Shown: positions 1-9,488, counted from the stretch's first letter. The stretch is 32,457 nucleotides of DNA from Syntrophobacterales bacterium (GCA_023512475.1 JAILZL010000031.1:1-32457); one strand, 5' to 3'. Made by a program: numbers and translations. The notes: generated by a model from the letters alone, not told the origin.

Positions 1-86
1 GGGCACGGGATGGGTTGAAGAACGGGTGAAAACGTGAAAATGATCCAAGTCAGTCTCGCACCTCTGGTAAACTTTCAGAATAACGG

Positions 87-1298
<1,212 letters not shown>

Positions 1299-1354
1299 AG
1301 GACGGGAGGGACCGGGGTCTGGGAGCTCTGACTTCTGCCCCGCCCTGGTCCCTG

Positions 1355-1384
1355 AAAAGACCGAAACCGCCTGGAAAGGCGGTT
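1355..1384 (-). terminator. Probable terminator of the tRNA-Pro gene
   Basis: A 7-bp perfect stem (1365-1371 with 1378-1384, loop of 6) lies 12 bases after the CCA end of the tRNA in the direction of its transcription. It is followed on the minus strand by TCGGTCTTTTC, a short T-rich tail. This is the only hairpin in the window with a noticeable T stretch after it. Confidence 0.55.
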
Positions 1385-1396
1385 GGGTGAGTGAGA

Positions 1397-1473
1397 TGGT
1401 CGGGACGAGAGGATTTGAACCTCCGACCCCAGCGTCCCGAACGCTGTGCTCTACCAGGCTGAGCCACGTCCCG
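1397..1473 (-). tRNA. tRNA-Pro with anticodon CGG, CCA encoded
   Basis: Read on the minus strand, the 77 bases fold into a complete cloverleaf. The acceptor stem is CGGGACG/CGTCCCG, the D arm GCTC/GAGC, and the anticodon stem CAGCG/CGCTG with loop TTCGGGA, giving anticodon CGG. The variable loop is GGGTC and the T arm GGAGG-TTCAAAT-CCTCT. The discriminator base is A and the terminal CCA is encoded at 1397-1399. The C1-G72 pair is typical of bacterial proline tRNAs. The gene stands alone between argG and the solute-binding protein gene, on the opposite strand to both. Confidence 0.96.
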
Positions 1474-1544
1474 ACATTATTTATTCTAATCGAGCCGGGG
1501 CCGCAGGGCAAGGGGAAAGTGCGGTCCTCCAGGTGGCACCCGGC

Positions 1545-3206
1545 ATGAGATCACCCACGGGGCGGAGGGGATGGATGGTTTTCCTCCAGGGGGTGTTTTT
1601 GCTTCTGGCGGCCCTGCTGGCGGGGGGCTGTGGCACCGGCGCGGAGCGGGAGCTCCCGGAGGCGCCCGCGGACACCGGCCCGGCGTATGGGGACATCTTC
1701 ATTGATGCCGGGATCGGCGATGCCAGCACCCTCATCCCGCCCCTGGCGACGGACGCCACCTCCCATGGGATTGCCGGGCTGATTTACAACGGCCTGGTGA
1801 AGTATGACGGCGACCTGAACCTGGTGGGCGACCTGGCGGAGAGCTGGGAAATCTCCCCGGACAACCTCACCCTCACCTTCAAACTCAGAAAAGGGGTGAA
1901 GTGGCACGACGGCGCGCCCTTCACCGCCCGGGATGTGCTCTTCACCTACCAGGTGATGGTGGATCCCAAGACTCCCACCGCCTATGCCGGCGACTATCAG
2001 CAGGTGAAGCGGGCCGAGGCCCCGGATGACTACACCTTCCGGGTGACCTATGAGCGGCCCTTTGCCCCGGCTTTGGCCTCCTGGGGGCTGGCCATCCTGC
2101 CCCGGCACCTTCTGGAGGGCCAGGACATCACCCAGTCACCCCTGGCCCGGGCGCCGGTGGGCACCGGCCCTTTCCGCTTCCGGGAGTGGCGGGCCGGGGA
2201 GCGCATTGTCCTGACCGCCAATCCGGATTATTTCGCCGGCCGGCCATACCTGGACAGCTACGTCTATCTCATCAAGCCGGATCTCTCCACCATGTTCATG
2301 GAGCTCAAGGCGGGCAATCTGGACCGCATGAACCTCACGCCCCTGCAGTACCGCCGCCAGACCGCCTATCCCAAGTTCGAGCGCCTCTACCAGAAATACC
2401 GCTATGTGGCCTTTTCATATGTATATTTAGGCTATAATCTGGAGGACCCCCGCTTTGCCGACCGGCGGGTGCGCCAGGCCCTGACCCATGCCATCAACCG
2501 GGAGGAGATCATCCAGGGGGTGCTCCTGGGGCTGGGGCAGGAGGCCACCGGGCCCTACAAGCCCGGCACCTGGTTTTACAACCCCCACGTCCCCCGGTTT
2601 CCGTATAACCCGGCCCGGGCCCGGGAGCTTTTGGCGGAGGCGGGCTGGCGGCCCAACGGCGAGGGCATCCTGGAGAAGGACGGCCGCCCCTTTGAATTCA
2701 CCATCCTCACCAACCAGGGAAACACCATCCGGGAGCAGGCGGCCCAGATCATCCAGCGGCGCCTCAAAGAGGTGGGAGTGCGGGTGAAGATCCGCACGGT
2801 GGAGTGGGCCGCCTTCATCGCCGAGTTCATCAATAAGGGGCGCTTCGAGGCGGTGCTGCTGGGCTGGACCACCGGCCAGGACCCGGATGTCTATGACATC
2901 TGGCATTCCTCCAAGACCCGGCCCGGGGAACTCAATTTCATCCATTACCGCAATCCCGAGGTGGACCGCCTCCTGGAGGAGGGCCGCCACACCTTCGACC
3001 GGGAAAAACGCCGGGCCGCCTATTTCCGCCTCCAGGAGATCCTGGCGGAGGATCAGCCCTACACCTTCCTCTTTGTGCCCGACGCCCTGCCGGCCATCGC
3101 CCGGCGCTTCCGGGGGGTGAAGCCTGCGGCTGCGGGGATTGACTACAATTTCCCGGAGTGGTATGTGCCCCGGCCGGAGCAGAAATACCGGCTGTCGCCC
3201 TTCTGA
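1545..3206 (+). CDS. ABC transporter substrate-binding lipoprotein, family 5 (peptide/nickel/oligosaccharide type)
   Basis: This is a periplasmic solute-binding protein of the DppA/OppA/NikA family (SBP_bac_5), about 553 residues, the usual length. The start at 1545 gives a basic N-region (RSPTGRRG), a hydrophobic core and a lipobox-like LLAGGC with the acylated cysteine near residue 29; it is preferred over ATG 1575, which would lack positive charges. Family landmarks are NGLVKYDGDLNLVGDLAESW, the segment LTFKLRKGVKWHDGAPFTA, and PVGTGPFRF. The substrate cannot be read from the sequence. No permease or ATPase gene lies beside it, so it is an orphan binding protein that must borrow a transporter encoded elsewhere. 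The open frame extends upstream into the tRNA gene, which rules out the longest start. Confidence 0.9.
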   Translation: MRSPTGRRGWMVFLQGVFLLLAALLAGGCGTGAERELPEAPADTGPAYGDIFIDAGIGDASTLIPPLATDATSHGIAGLIYNGLVKYDGDLNLVGDLAESWEISPDNLTLTFKLRKGVKWHDGAPFTARDVLFTYQVMVDPKTPTAYAGDYQQVKRAEAPDDYTFRVTYERPFAPALASWGLAILPRHLLEGQDITQSPLARAPVGTGPFRFREWRAGERIVLTANPDYFAGRPYLDSYVYLIKPDLSTMFMELKAGNLDRMNLTPLQYRRQTAYPKFERLYQKYRYVAFSYVYLGYNLEDPRFADRRVRQALTHAINREEIIQGVLLGLGQEATGPYKPGTWFYNPHVPRFPYNPARARELLAEAGWRPNGEGILEKDGRPFEFTILTNQGNTIREQAAQIIQRRLKEVGVRVKIRTVEWAAFIAEFINKGRFEAVLLGWTTGQDPDVYDIWHSSKTRPGELNFIHYRNPEVDRLLEEGRHTFDREKRRAAYFRLQEILAEDQPYTFLFVPDALPAIARRFRGVKPAAAGIDYNFPEWYVPRPEQKYRLSPF

Positions 3207-3234
3207 GGGGGAAAACGCCGGGCAAGGAGACCGA

Positions 3235-3265
3235 AAGCCGGCTTTGGGTGCCAGGGCTCCGGCTT
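3235..3265. terminator. Weak hairpin between two convergent genes
   Basis: AAGCCGG (3235-3241) can pair with CCGGCTT (3259-3265) across a 17-base loop, in the 90-base gap between the convergent solute-binding protein and MFS genes. There is no T run on either side. It may help end transcription from both sides, but the evidence is only the inverted repeat and its position. Confidence 0.25.
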
Positions 3266-3296
3266 CTCTGCCCCGCAGGGCCGGTTCTCCTCTTCC

Positions 3297-4511
3297 TCAG
3301 CGGGCCGGCGGCACGAACGGCCGCACCAGCAGGATGAATCCCACGGCACTGACGGCCACCGCCAGCCCGGTCAGCCCGAAGCTGACCGCCATCCCCCAGG
3401 GGCCCACGGTGAGGCCCATCCCCAACGCCCCCAGCATCATGCCCAGATACAGGCTGGCATTGTAGCCGCCCATGGCCAGCCCCCGGCCCCCCGGGGGCGC
3501 CACTTCGGCGATGAGGGCGCCGACGGAAGTGAAGGCCAGGCCCATGGCCACACCCAGGGCCAGGGCCGCGGCGGTGAGCTGGGCGAAGGTCCGGGTGAGG
3601 CCGAGGAGGGCCACCGCCGCGGCGATGGCCCCAAGACCGCCGGCGGCCGGAATATAGCGTCGGCGGACGGCATCGCTCAGGCGGCCGAAAGGCAGGCGGG
3701 ACAGGGCGCTGGCCGCGGCCTGCACCGCAAAGACGACCCCGATGGCCTTCAGGCTCAGGCCCCGGTCCTGGGCATGCAGGGGGGTGAAGGTAACGAAGGC
3801 CCCCAGCCCGTAGCAGCCCCCCAGAGAGGCCAGCCAGCAGCCCCACAGGGGGCCATGGCGCCGGAGAATCACTCCCAGGGGGGGCGGTGGAAGCCCGTTC
3901 CCCGGGGGTTCCGACTTTTTCAGTTCCTCCCGGCCCGGGAGCAGCACCCAGCTCAGGGCCGCCAGCGCCAGGGTCAGGCCCGCGGACACCAGGAAAAGGG
4001 GGCGGTACCCCAGGTGGGCCGCCAGCCAGCCTCCCACCGCCGGTCCCAGGCTCATGCCGGCATAGATGGCGGTGGTGTACCAGCCGTAGGCCCGGCCGAG
4101 GTAGCCCAGAGGCGAGAGGTCGGCCACCGCGCTCATGAGGTTGGGGCCCACCGCCGCCAGCCCCAGACCGAAGAGCACATAGACGGCCACCACCTGGCGC
4201 ACGGTGGCGGTGAGGGCCAGGAGCACCCCGGACACCCCCGCCACCAGCAGTCCCGCGGCCACCAGGGGGGTGCGCCCCAGGCGGTCGGAGAGCAGGCCGA
4301 AGGGGAAGGACAACATCCCCAGCATCAACAGGAAGGCGGAGTTGATGAGGCCCACCTCCCGGGCCGTGCCGCCCAGCTCCCGGGCGAAGAGGGGCACCAC
4401 CGGCAGCCGCATGTAGGAGGCGAAATAACTGGCCCCCGCCAGTCCGCAGATCACCACCAGCAGGGCCGCCAGGGAGCGGGGTGGCCGGGGTCCGGGGGCA
4501 GTATGGGGCAT
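3297..4511 (-). CDS. MFS transporter (drug/metabolite efflux type)
   Basis: This is a 404-residue inner-membrane protein of the major facilitator superfamily, with about 12 hydrophobic segments in two halves separated by a polar central loop near residues 195-220 (EELKKSEPPGNGLPPPP). The loop between TM2 and TM3 carries the MFS motif A form GLLSDRLGRTPLVAAG, and a matching copy, FGRLSDAVRRRY, is at the start of the second half. The segment after TM4 (GRAYGWYTTAIYAGMSLGPA) resembles the motif C region of antiporters, which favours efflux. The substrate is unknown. It stands alone, convergent with the preceding gene and divergent from the following one. Confidence 0.88.
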   Translation of the reverse strand: MPHTAPGPRPPRSLAALLVVICGLAGASYFASYMRLPVVPLFARELGGTAREVGLINSAFLLMLGMLSFPFGLLSDRLGRTPLVAAGLLVAGVSGVLLALTATVRQVVAVYVLFGLGLAAVGPNLMSAVADLSPLGYLGRAYGWYTTAIYAGMSLGPAVGGWLAAHLGYRPLFLVSAGLTLALAALSWVLLPGREELKKSEPPGNGLPPPPLGVILRRHGPLWGCWLASLGGCYGLGAFVTFTPLHAQDRGLSLKAIGVVFAVQAAASALSRLPFGRLSDAVRRRYIPAAGGLGAIAAAVALLGLTRTFAQLTAAALALGVAMGLAFTSVGALIAEVAPPGGRGLAMGGYNASLYLGMMLGALGMGLTVGPWGMAVSFGLTGLAVAVSAVGFILLVRPFVPPAR

Positions 4512-4607
4512 GGGGTCATGAAGTCCTGGACACGATTCCTGGGGGAAGGGCGCCAGGGAGAGCCGCCCCTCCCCGGCCCTGCCCTCAGGAAAAGGTTTGC
4601 ATCTCCC

Positions 4608-4655
4608 ATTATAGCCGCTTTGCCGGCGGCAGGGGCGGCGGCTTTGGGGTATAAT
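4608..4655. promoter_or_regulatory. Two TATAAT-like boxes in a divergent intergenic region
   Basis: The gap between the divergent MFS and phosphotransferase genes has a local AT-rich patch. A plus-strand TATAAT is at 4650-4655, about 50 bases before the downstream start. On the minus strand TATAAT is at 4608-4613, about 97 bases before the MFS start. Neither has a convincing -35 box at 16-18 bases, so these are candidates only. Confidence 0.25.
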
Positions 4656-4706
4656 ATCATTATCTCAGGGTCGTAACGGGCGGCCCCAACCCGGGTGGAC
4701 GGCGCC

Positions 4707-5729
4707 ATGGACCTCGTGGCAGGGCTGATGGATCCGGCGGCTTATCCGGAAGCCACCTCCCGGGTGGAGCTGGTGCAGACGCATATCTCCTGGGTCTTCC
4801 TCACCGACCGCTTCGCCTACAAGGTGAAAAAGCCGGTCCGGCTGGAATTTCTGGACTTCAGCACCTTACGGCAGCGCCATTACTACCTGAAGCAGGAGCT
4901 CCTCCTCAACCGCCGTCTCTGTCCTGACCTCTACCTGGAAGTCCTGCCCCTGACGGTGAGGAGGGGCCGGCTGCAGGTGGGGGGGCAGGGCAAGCCGGTG
5001 GACTACGCCTTAAAGATGGTGCGGCTGCCCCAGGAGCGCATGATGGATGAGGTGGCGGCGGCCGGCGGCCTCAGCCGGGAGGTCATGGAGCGGCTGCTGG
5101 CCGTGCTCATCCCCTTTTATCGCCGGGCGGCCACCGGCCGGCACATCCGCCGCTACGGGGAGCCCTCCATCCTGGCCTACAACCATGAGGAGAATTTCGC
5201 CCGCATGAAGTCGGGGGTGGGGCAGGTGCTGTCGCCGGAGCTCTTTGAGGAGATCCGGGACTATGTGCGGGGGTTCCTGCACCACCGCCGGCCCCTGCTC
5301 CGGCGCCGTCTGCGGGAGGGCTTCATCCGGGACTGCCACGGCGACCTGCACATGCGGAACATCTGTCTGGCCGACGGCATTTATGTCTTTGACTGTATTG
5401 AATTTAATCCCCGATTCCGATATGGTGATGTGGCGGGGGATGTGGCCTTTTTGGCCATGGATCTGGACTTTCACGGGTGGGAGGAGCTGAGCCGGCATTT
5501 CACCCAGGGGTTCGCCGCCGGGTTTCCGGACCCGGACCTGTTCGGGCTCCTCAACTTCTATTGCTGTTATCGGGCCTGCGTCCGGGGCAAAATCCACCTC
5601 CTGTCGGCCCAGGAGCCCGGTTTGACACCCCTGAGGCGGGAGGAGGAAGCGGCCCTGGCCCGGGCGTACTTTCACCTGGCCGGGCGCTACGCCCGGGAGG
5701 ATACGAGGTGGGCCGGCTCCTGGTGGTGA
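4707..5729 (+). CDS. Aminoglycoside-phosphotransferase-fold protein (COG2187-like)
   Basis: This is a protein-kinase-like/APH-fold phosphotransferase of unknown substrate, about 340 residues. The catalytic loop CHGDLHMRNI (about 210-219) and the following metal-binding FDCIEFN (about 228-234) are intact. A lysine-rich AYKVKKP near residue 40 is where the nucleotide-binding lysine is expected. In many bacteria this domain is the N-terminal half of a fusion whose C-terminal half is a P-loop kinase; here that second half is the next gene, overlapping by 22 bases in another frame. Despite the family name, resistance should not be assumed. ATG 4707, with GGTGGA just before it, is preferred; an in-frame GTG lies at 4695. 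Confidence 0.82.
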   Translation: MDLVAGLMDPAAYPEATSRVELVQTHISWVFLTDRFAYKVKKPVRLEFLDFSTLRQRHYYLKQELLLNRRLCPDLYLEVLPLTVRRGRLQVGGQGKPVDYALKMVRLPQERMMDEVAAAGGLSREVMERLLAVLIPFYRRAATGRHIRRYGEPSILAYNHEENFARMKSGVGQVLSPELFEEIRDYVRGFLHHRRPLLRRRLREGFIRDCHGDLHMRNICLADGIYVFDCIEFNPRFRYGDVAGDVAFLAMDLDFHGWEELSRHFTQGFAAGFPDPDLFGLLNFYCCYRACVRGKIHLLSAQEPGLTPLRREEEAALARAYFHLAGRYAREDTRWAGSWW

Positions 5730-6292
5730 TCTTCGGGCTCATGGGCACGGGCAAGACCACCCTGGCCCGGGAACTGGCGGCGGCCCGGGGCTGGCCGGTC
5801 CTGCACAGCGACGTGGTGCGCAAGGAACTGGCCGGCCTGCCTCCCACCGCGCCGGTGCGGGAGGAGTTCGGCCGGGGAATCTATGATGAGAGCTTTTCCG
5901 CCCGGACCTACGCCGAGCTGCGCCGCCGGGCCGCAGAATACCTGACGGCTGGCGCCGCCGGGGTGATTGTGGACGCTTCCTTCAAAAGCGCCCGGGAGCG
6001 GCGTCTGGTGCAGGAGCTGGCCCGGGAGCAGGGGGCCCGGGCGGTCTTTGTGCTCTGTGAATGTCCCCGGGAGACGGTGCGGGAACGCTTAACCCGGCGG
6101 GCCGCAGCCGCCTCCATCTCCGACGGCCGCCTGGAGATCCTGGAGCTCCAGGAACAGGACTTCGAGCCCGTCACCGCGGCGGAGGAGCCGCTGCTGCGCG
6201 TCGATACCGGCGGCGAAGTGGCCGGGGCGCTGGCGCAGGTGGAGGAGTTTCTGCGGCAGCAAGGTGTATCTGCGGAGGGCCGGGAGGCATGA
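5708..6292 (+). CDS. P-loop kinase of the AAA/zeta-toxin-like type (COG0645-like)
   Basis: This is a predicted small-molecule kinase of 194 residues. A Walker A loop GLMGTGKTT is at about residues 10-18, and DVVRKELAG and VIVDASFKSARERR are typical of the COG0645 group. The substrate is not known. The chosen start is GTG 5708, which has GGGAGG seven bases upstream inside the end of the preceding gene; the open frame runs further upstream but that part shows no similarity to the family. The gene overlaps the preceding phosphotransferase by 22 bases and the next gene by four (ATGA), so translation is very likely coupled. With its neighbour it appears to be a two-gene version of a protein that is commonly fused. 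Confidence 0.82.
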   Translation: MGRLLVVIFGLMGTGKTTLARELAAARGWPVLHSDVVRKELAGLPPTAPVREEFGRGIYDESFSARTYAELRRRAAEYLTAGAAGVIVDASFKSARERRLVQELAREQGARAVFVLCECPRETVRERLTRRAAAASISDGRLEILELQEQDFEPVTAAEEPLLRVDTGGEVAGALAQVEEFLRQQGVSAEGREA

Positions 6293-6945
6293 GAGGGTGG
6301 AGGCGGCTGGCGGGGGCCGGTGCCCTCGGGGTGCTCCTGGCGGCGGTGGCCGGGTTCACCCTGGGGACGCGGCACTATGAGAATTTTTTCCCCCTGCAGG
6401 AGAAGACCACCTGGGAGTATGCCGTCAGCCGCAGCCGTACCGGGGGCACCCCGGAGGAGGGCCGCCTCACGGTCACCAATCTGGGCCTCACCCGGGTCAA
6501 CCAGCGGCCGGTGACGCCCCGGCGCTACGAGATCGCGGTGGGACCGGCCCGGCAGCGTTATACAGTGTTTTTCCACAACGACCGGGAGGGCATGCTCTTT
6601 TATGCCCTGCAGACGGAGAAGGACCCCCAGCCCCGGGTGGCGGAGCCGCCCTTCTATTATCTGAGAAATCCCCTGACGCCCGGAGCCGTCTGGGGCGGGG
6701 AGGACGGCCCCACAGGGCGGGTGGAAAGTGTTAGGGAGACGGTGGGGGTGCCGGCGGGCACCTTTCGGGATTGCGTGGTGGTGACGCTCACCTTCCCCCC
6801 GGGCAAGCCCCTGAAGGAGGGGCGCATCTGGTACGCCGAGCGGGTGGGGATTGTGCAGTCCCGCTTTCAGTATCACGACGGCCTGACGGAGACCTTCCGC
6901 CTGGTGGCGGTCAGGGAAGAGAAGGCGGGCGGAGAGCGGCCCTGA
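6289..6945 (+). CDS. Exported protein of unknown function
   Basis: This 218-residue protein starts at ATG 6289, which overlaps the stop of the kinase gene as ATGA and is preceded by GGGAGG. The N-terminus (MRGWRRLAGAGALGVLL, followed by about 10 more hydrophobic residues) is a signal peptide or membrane anchor. The rest looks like a soluble beta-rich domain, with the segment VPAGTFRDCVVVTL that recurs in exported proteins of the TapB/DUF3108-like kind, followed by IWYAERVGIVQSRF. I cannot assign a function; periplasmic location is inferred. It is probably co-transcribed with the two kinase-like genes before it and the redox-type gene after it. Confidence 0.75.
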   Translation: MRGWRRLAGAGALGVLLAAVAGFTLGTRHYENFFPLQEKTTWEYAVSRSRTGGTPEEGRLTVTNLGLTRVNQRPVTPRRYEIAVGPARQRYTVFFHNDREGMLFYALQTEKDPQPRVAEPPFYYLRNPLTPGAVWGGEDGPTGRVESVRETVGVPAGTFRDCVVVTLTFPPGKPLKEGRIWYAERVGIVQSRFQYHDGLTETFRLVAVREEKAGGERP

Positions 6946-6969
6946 GCCAGCCCGTGCCGGGAGGAGAGG

Positions 6970-7503
6970 ATGGACGTGACGCCGGAAGCGATGGTGGAGC
7001 AGGTGAAGCAGCGGGCCAAGGAGAATTTCAAACTGGGCCTGAACTGCGCCGAATGTGTCATGGAGGCCTTTTTGCGCCATGTGCCCACGGATTTTTCCCC
7101 GGAGGCCATGTGCTTCATGAGCGGGTTCGGCGGCGGCGGGGGGCTCTTCGGGGACACCTGCGGGGCGGTGGTGGCCGCCATGGCCGCCTTGGGCGCGGTT
7201 TACGGCCGCCGGCAGCTGCCTCCGGATTTCAAGACCGGAGTGGAGGAGCTCTACGGCAAGCCCGGCCTGTATCGCATCTTCAACCGGGTGCCCAACGAAT
7301 TCGCCCGCCGCTGGGGGACCACCCAGTGCCGGGCCCTGACCAAAAAGTGGCAGGGCAAGGACTGGCTCTGCCGGGAGCACGCCCTGTTCTGCCGCAATCT
7401 CATCACTTTTGCCGCCGGTCTGGCGGCGGAGATGGCCTACCCCAAGGACTTCGAGCGCTGGGCCACCCAACCCTTTGGAGAAAATCTGGAAGGTCTCACT
7501 TAA
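6970..7503 (+). CDS. C_GCAxxG_C_C family putative redox-active protein
   Basis: This 177-residue protein fits the C_GCAxxG_C_C family, found mostly in anaerobes and thought to bind a metal or act in redox chemistry. Cysteines are at about 26, 29, 48, 64, 120, 134 and 141. The core GFGGGGGLFGDTCGAVVAA (about 52-70) matches the family pattern of a glycine-rich stretch followed by CGA, though the usual following glycine is alanine here (CGAVVA). No signal peptide is seen, so it is cytoplasmic. GGGAGGAGAGG lies just upstream of the ATG. It ends one base before trpS and is probably in the same transcript. Confidence 0.85.
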   Translation: MDVTPEAMVEQVKQRAKENFKLGLNCAECVMEAFLRHVPTDFSPEAMCFMSGFGGGGGLFGDTCGAVVAAMAALGAVYGRRQLPPDFKTGVEELYGKPGLYRIFNRVPNEFARRWGTTQCRALTKKWQGKDWLCREHALFCRNLITFAAGLAAEMAYPKDFERWATQPFGENLEGLT

Positions 7504-7504
7504 G

Positions 7505-8518
7505 ATGACCCAGGAAAAGAAGCGGATCTTAAGCGGCATGCGGCCCACCGGCCGCCTGCACCTGGGCAACTATTACGGCGCCCTGTACAACTGGCTGCGG
7601 CTGCAGGAGCAGTATGAGTGCTACTTTTTTGTGGCCGACTGGCATGCCCTGACCACGGAGTATGAGAACCCCGGGCCCCTGGGGGAGTATATCCAGGAGA
7701 TGGTCATCGACTGGCTGGCCGCCGGGCTGGACCCGGAGCGCAGCACCCTGTTTGTGCAATCCGGCATCCCCGAACACCCGGAGCTCTACCTCATCTTCGG
7801 CATGTTCACCCCGGTCTCCTGGCTGGAGCGCAACCCCACCTACAAGGACCAGATCCAGGAGCTGGCTCACAAGGAGCTGGCCACCTACGGCTTTCTGGGC
7901 TATCCCGTGCTCCAGGCGGCGGATATCCTGATGTACAAGGCCCACGGAGTGCCGGTGGGGGTGGATCAGGTGCCCCATGTGGAGATGACCCGGGAGATCG
8001 CCCGGCGGTTCAATCACCTCTACGGCCCCTTATTTCCGGAGCCGGAGGTGCTGCTCACGGAGGTGCCCAAGCTCACCGGCACCGACGGCCGCAAGATGAG
8101 CAAGAGCTACGACAACTGCATCTACCTGAGCGACCCGCCGGAGGTGGTGGCCCGGAAGGTGCGGGGCATGGTCACCGACACCCAGCGGCCCTACCGGCGG
8201 GATCCCGGGGAACCGGACCGCTGCCTCACCTTCCCCTTCCTGCGGCTGAACCTGCCGCCGGCCCGGATTGAGGAGATCGCCCGGGCCTGTCGGGCGGCGG
8301 AGCTGGGCTGCGTGGAGTGCAAAAAGGAGCTGGCCGAAGCCCTGGTGGCCAATCTGGCCCCGGTCTATGAGCGGCGGCAGTATTACGCCGGCCTGCCGGA
8401 GCTGGTGCGAGAGATTCTGGTGGCCGGCAACGCCCGGGCCCGGCAGACCGCCCGGCGGACCCTCCGGGAGGTGCGCCAGGCCCTGGGGTTTCAGCGGGAT
8501 TATCAACTCTGGGAATAA
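7505..8518 (+). CDS. trpS: Tryptophan--tRNA ligase
   Basis: This class I aminoacyl-tRNA synthetase charges tRNA-Trp in the cytoplasm. At 337 residues it has the normal bacterial length. The HIGH-type motif is HLGN (about 19-22) in SGMRPTGRLHLGNYYGA, and the KMSKS loop is at about 197-201 in GTDGRKMSKSYDN. The start at ATG 7505 begins the conserved region ten residues in and lies one base after the stop of the preceding gene; GGAAGG is about 11 bases upstream. There is no room for a T-box or attenuator leader, so its expression depends on the upstream operon. Confidence 0.97.
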   Translation: MTQEKKRILSGMRPTGRLHLGNYYGALYNWLRLQEQYECYFFVADWHALTTEYENPGPLGEYIQEMVIDWLAAGLDPERSTLFVQSGIPEHPELYLIFGMFTPVSWLERNPTYKDQIQELAHKELATYGFLGYPVLQAADILMYKAHGVPVGVDQVPHVEMTREIARRFNHLYGPLFPEPEVLLTEVPKLTGTDGRKMSKSYDNCIYLSDPPEVVARKVRGMVTDTQRPYRRDPGEPDRCLTFPFLRLNLPPARIEEIARACRAAELGCVECKKELAEALVANLAPVYERRQYYAGLPELVREILVAGNARARQTARRTLREVRQALGFQRDYQLWE

Positions 8519-8538
8519 CTGAGGGGAAGGGCACCGGT

Positions 8539-8577
8539 GGGCCACCCAGGCCGGCGGATTCCCGGCCTCCTTGGCCC
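8539..8577 (+). terminator. Two-tier hairpin after trpS
   Basis: An inner 7-bp stem (AGGCCGG at 8548-8554 with CCGGCCT at 8562-8568, 7-base loop) sits inside an outer 6-bp stem (8539-8544 with 8572-8577). It lies 20 bases after the trpS stop. No T run follows, so it is terminator-like rather than a classical intrinsic terminator. Confidence 0.35.
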
Positions 8578-8628
8578 TGACGCACCCTTCAGGCACGGGG
8601 ACGGCACACCGCACGGCCCGGAATCCAT

Positions 8629-9450
8629 ATGCCTCTGGAACGGTTGCAGAAATATCTGGCCCGCTGCGGCGTGGCCTCCCGGCGGGAGGCGGAGGAGCTC
8701 ATCCGGGCGGGCCGGGTCAAGGTGAATGGCCAGGTGGTCACCGTCCTGGGGGCCAAGGTGGACCCCCGGCGGGACCGGGTGCAGGTGGACGGCCGCCCGG
8801 TGGAGCCGGTGGCCCCCGTCACCCTGATGCTCCACAAACCGGCGGGGTATGTCTCCACCACCCGGGACCCCCAGGGGCGCCGGGTGGTGCTGGATCTGGT
8901 GCCCAAGGAGTTCGGCCGCCTCTATCCGGTGGGCCGCCTGGATTATGACGCCACCGGGCTGATGCTCCTCACCAACGACGGCGAGCTGGCCCAGCGCCTC
9001 ATGCACCCCCGCTATCAGGTGCCGCGCACCTACCGGGTGACGGTGGCCGGGGAGATGAGCGACGAGACCCTGAAGCACCTGGCCGGCGGGGTGGAGCTGG
9101 AGGGCCGGCCGGTGTCCACCGCGGTCACCCTGCTGAAACGGGAGGCGGATCGCACCGTGCTGGAGCTCACGGTGTGGGAGGGCCGCTACCATTTGGTGAA
9201 GCGGCTGCTGGAAGGGGTGGGCCATCCGGTCCTCAAGCTCAAGCGCATCGCCTTCGGGCCCCTGCGTCTGGGGCGCCTGAAGCGGGGGGCCTTCCGGCCC
9301 CTCACCAAGGGGGAGCTCATCAACCTGATGGGCACGGCCCGGGCCAAGTTTCTCAAGCCCGCCACCCCGGCGCCGCGCCCAGAGGCCCCCCGGCGGGAGG
9401 AGCCGCCGCCGCCCCGGCCCCGGCGCATCCGGGTGCGCACCCCCCAGTGA
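8629..9450 (+). CDS. RNA pseudouridine synthase, RsuA/RluB/E/F family
   Basis: This enzyme converts a uridine of ribosomal RNA to pseudouridine. It has 273 residues. An S4 RNA-binding domain covers about residues 2-48 (LERLQKYLARCGVASRREAE). The catalytic domain contains GRLDYDATGLMLLTNDG at about 102-118, with the catalytic aspartate near 105, followed by RTYRVTV. The C-terminal 25-30 residues are a proline- and arginine-rich tail (about EAPRREEPPPPRPRRIRVR), a common RNA-binding extension in RluB. RluB (23S U2605) is the most likely member, but RsuA or RluE/F cannot be excluded from sequence alone. ATG 8629 has no strong Shine-Dalgarno site. Confidence 0.9.
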   Translation: MPLERLQKYLARCGVASRREAEELIRAGRVKVNGQVVTVLGAKVDPRRDRVQVDGRPVEPVAPVTLMLHKPAGYVSTTRDPQGRRVVLDLVPKEFGRLYPVGRLDYDATGLMLLTNDGELAQRLMHPRYQVPRTYRVTVAGEMSDETLKHLAGGVELEGRPVSTAVTLLKREADRTVLELTVWEGRYHLVKRLLEGVGHPVLKLKRIAFGPLRLGRLKRGAFRPLTKGELINLMGTARAKFLKPATPAPRPEAPRREEPPPPRPRRIRVRTPQ

Positions 9451-9488
9451 GACCCGGTGCCCTCCGGCACCGGCCGACGAGAGGCGTG

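Noticed and set aside
1446-1544. Upstream extension of the solute-binding protein frame
   Set aside because: It overlaps the tRNA-Pro gene and would put 33 residues before the signal peptide.
4707-5729. Aminoglycoside resistance gene
   Set aside because: The fold is shared, but the protein belongs to the COG2187-like group with an unknown substrate, and its partner kinase and neighbours do not suggest resistance.
5908-7569. 553-codon minus-strand frame opposite the kinase, exported protein and redox genes
   Set aside because: It is antisense to four well supported genes and has a low-complexity His/Gly/Pro-rich composition with no domain.
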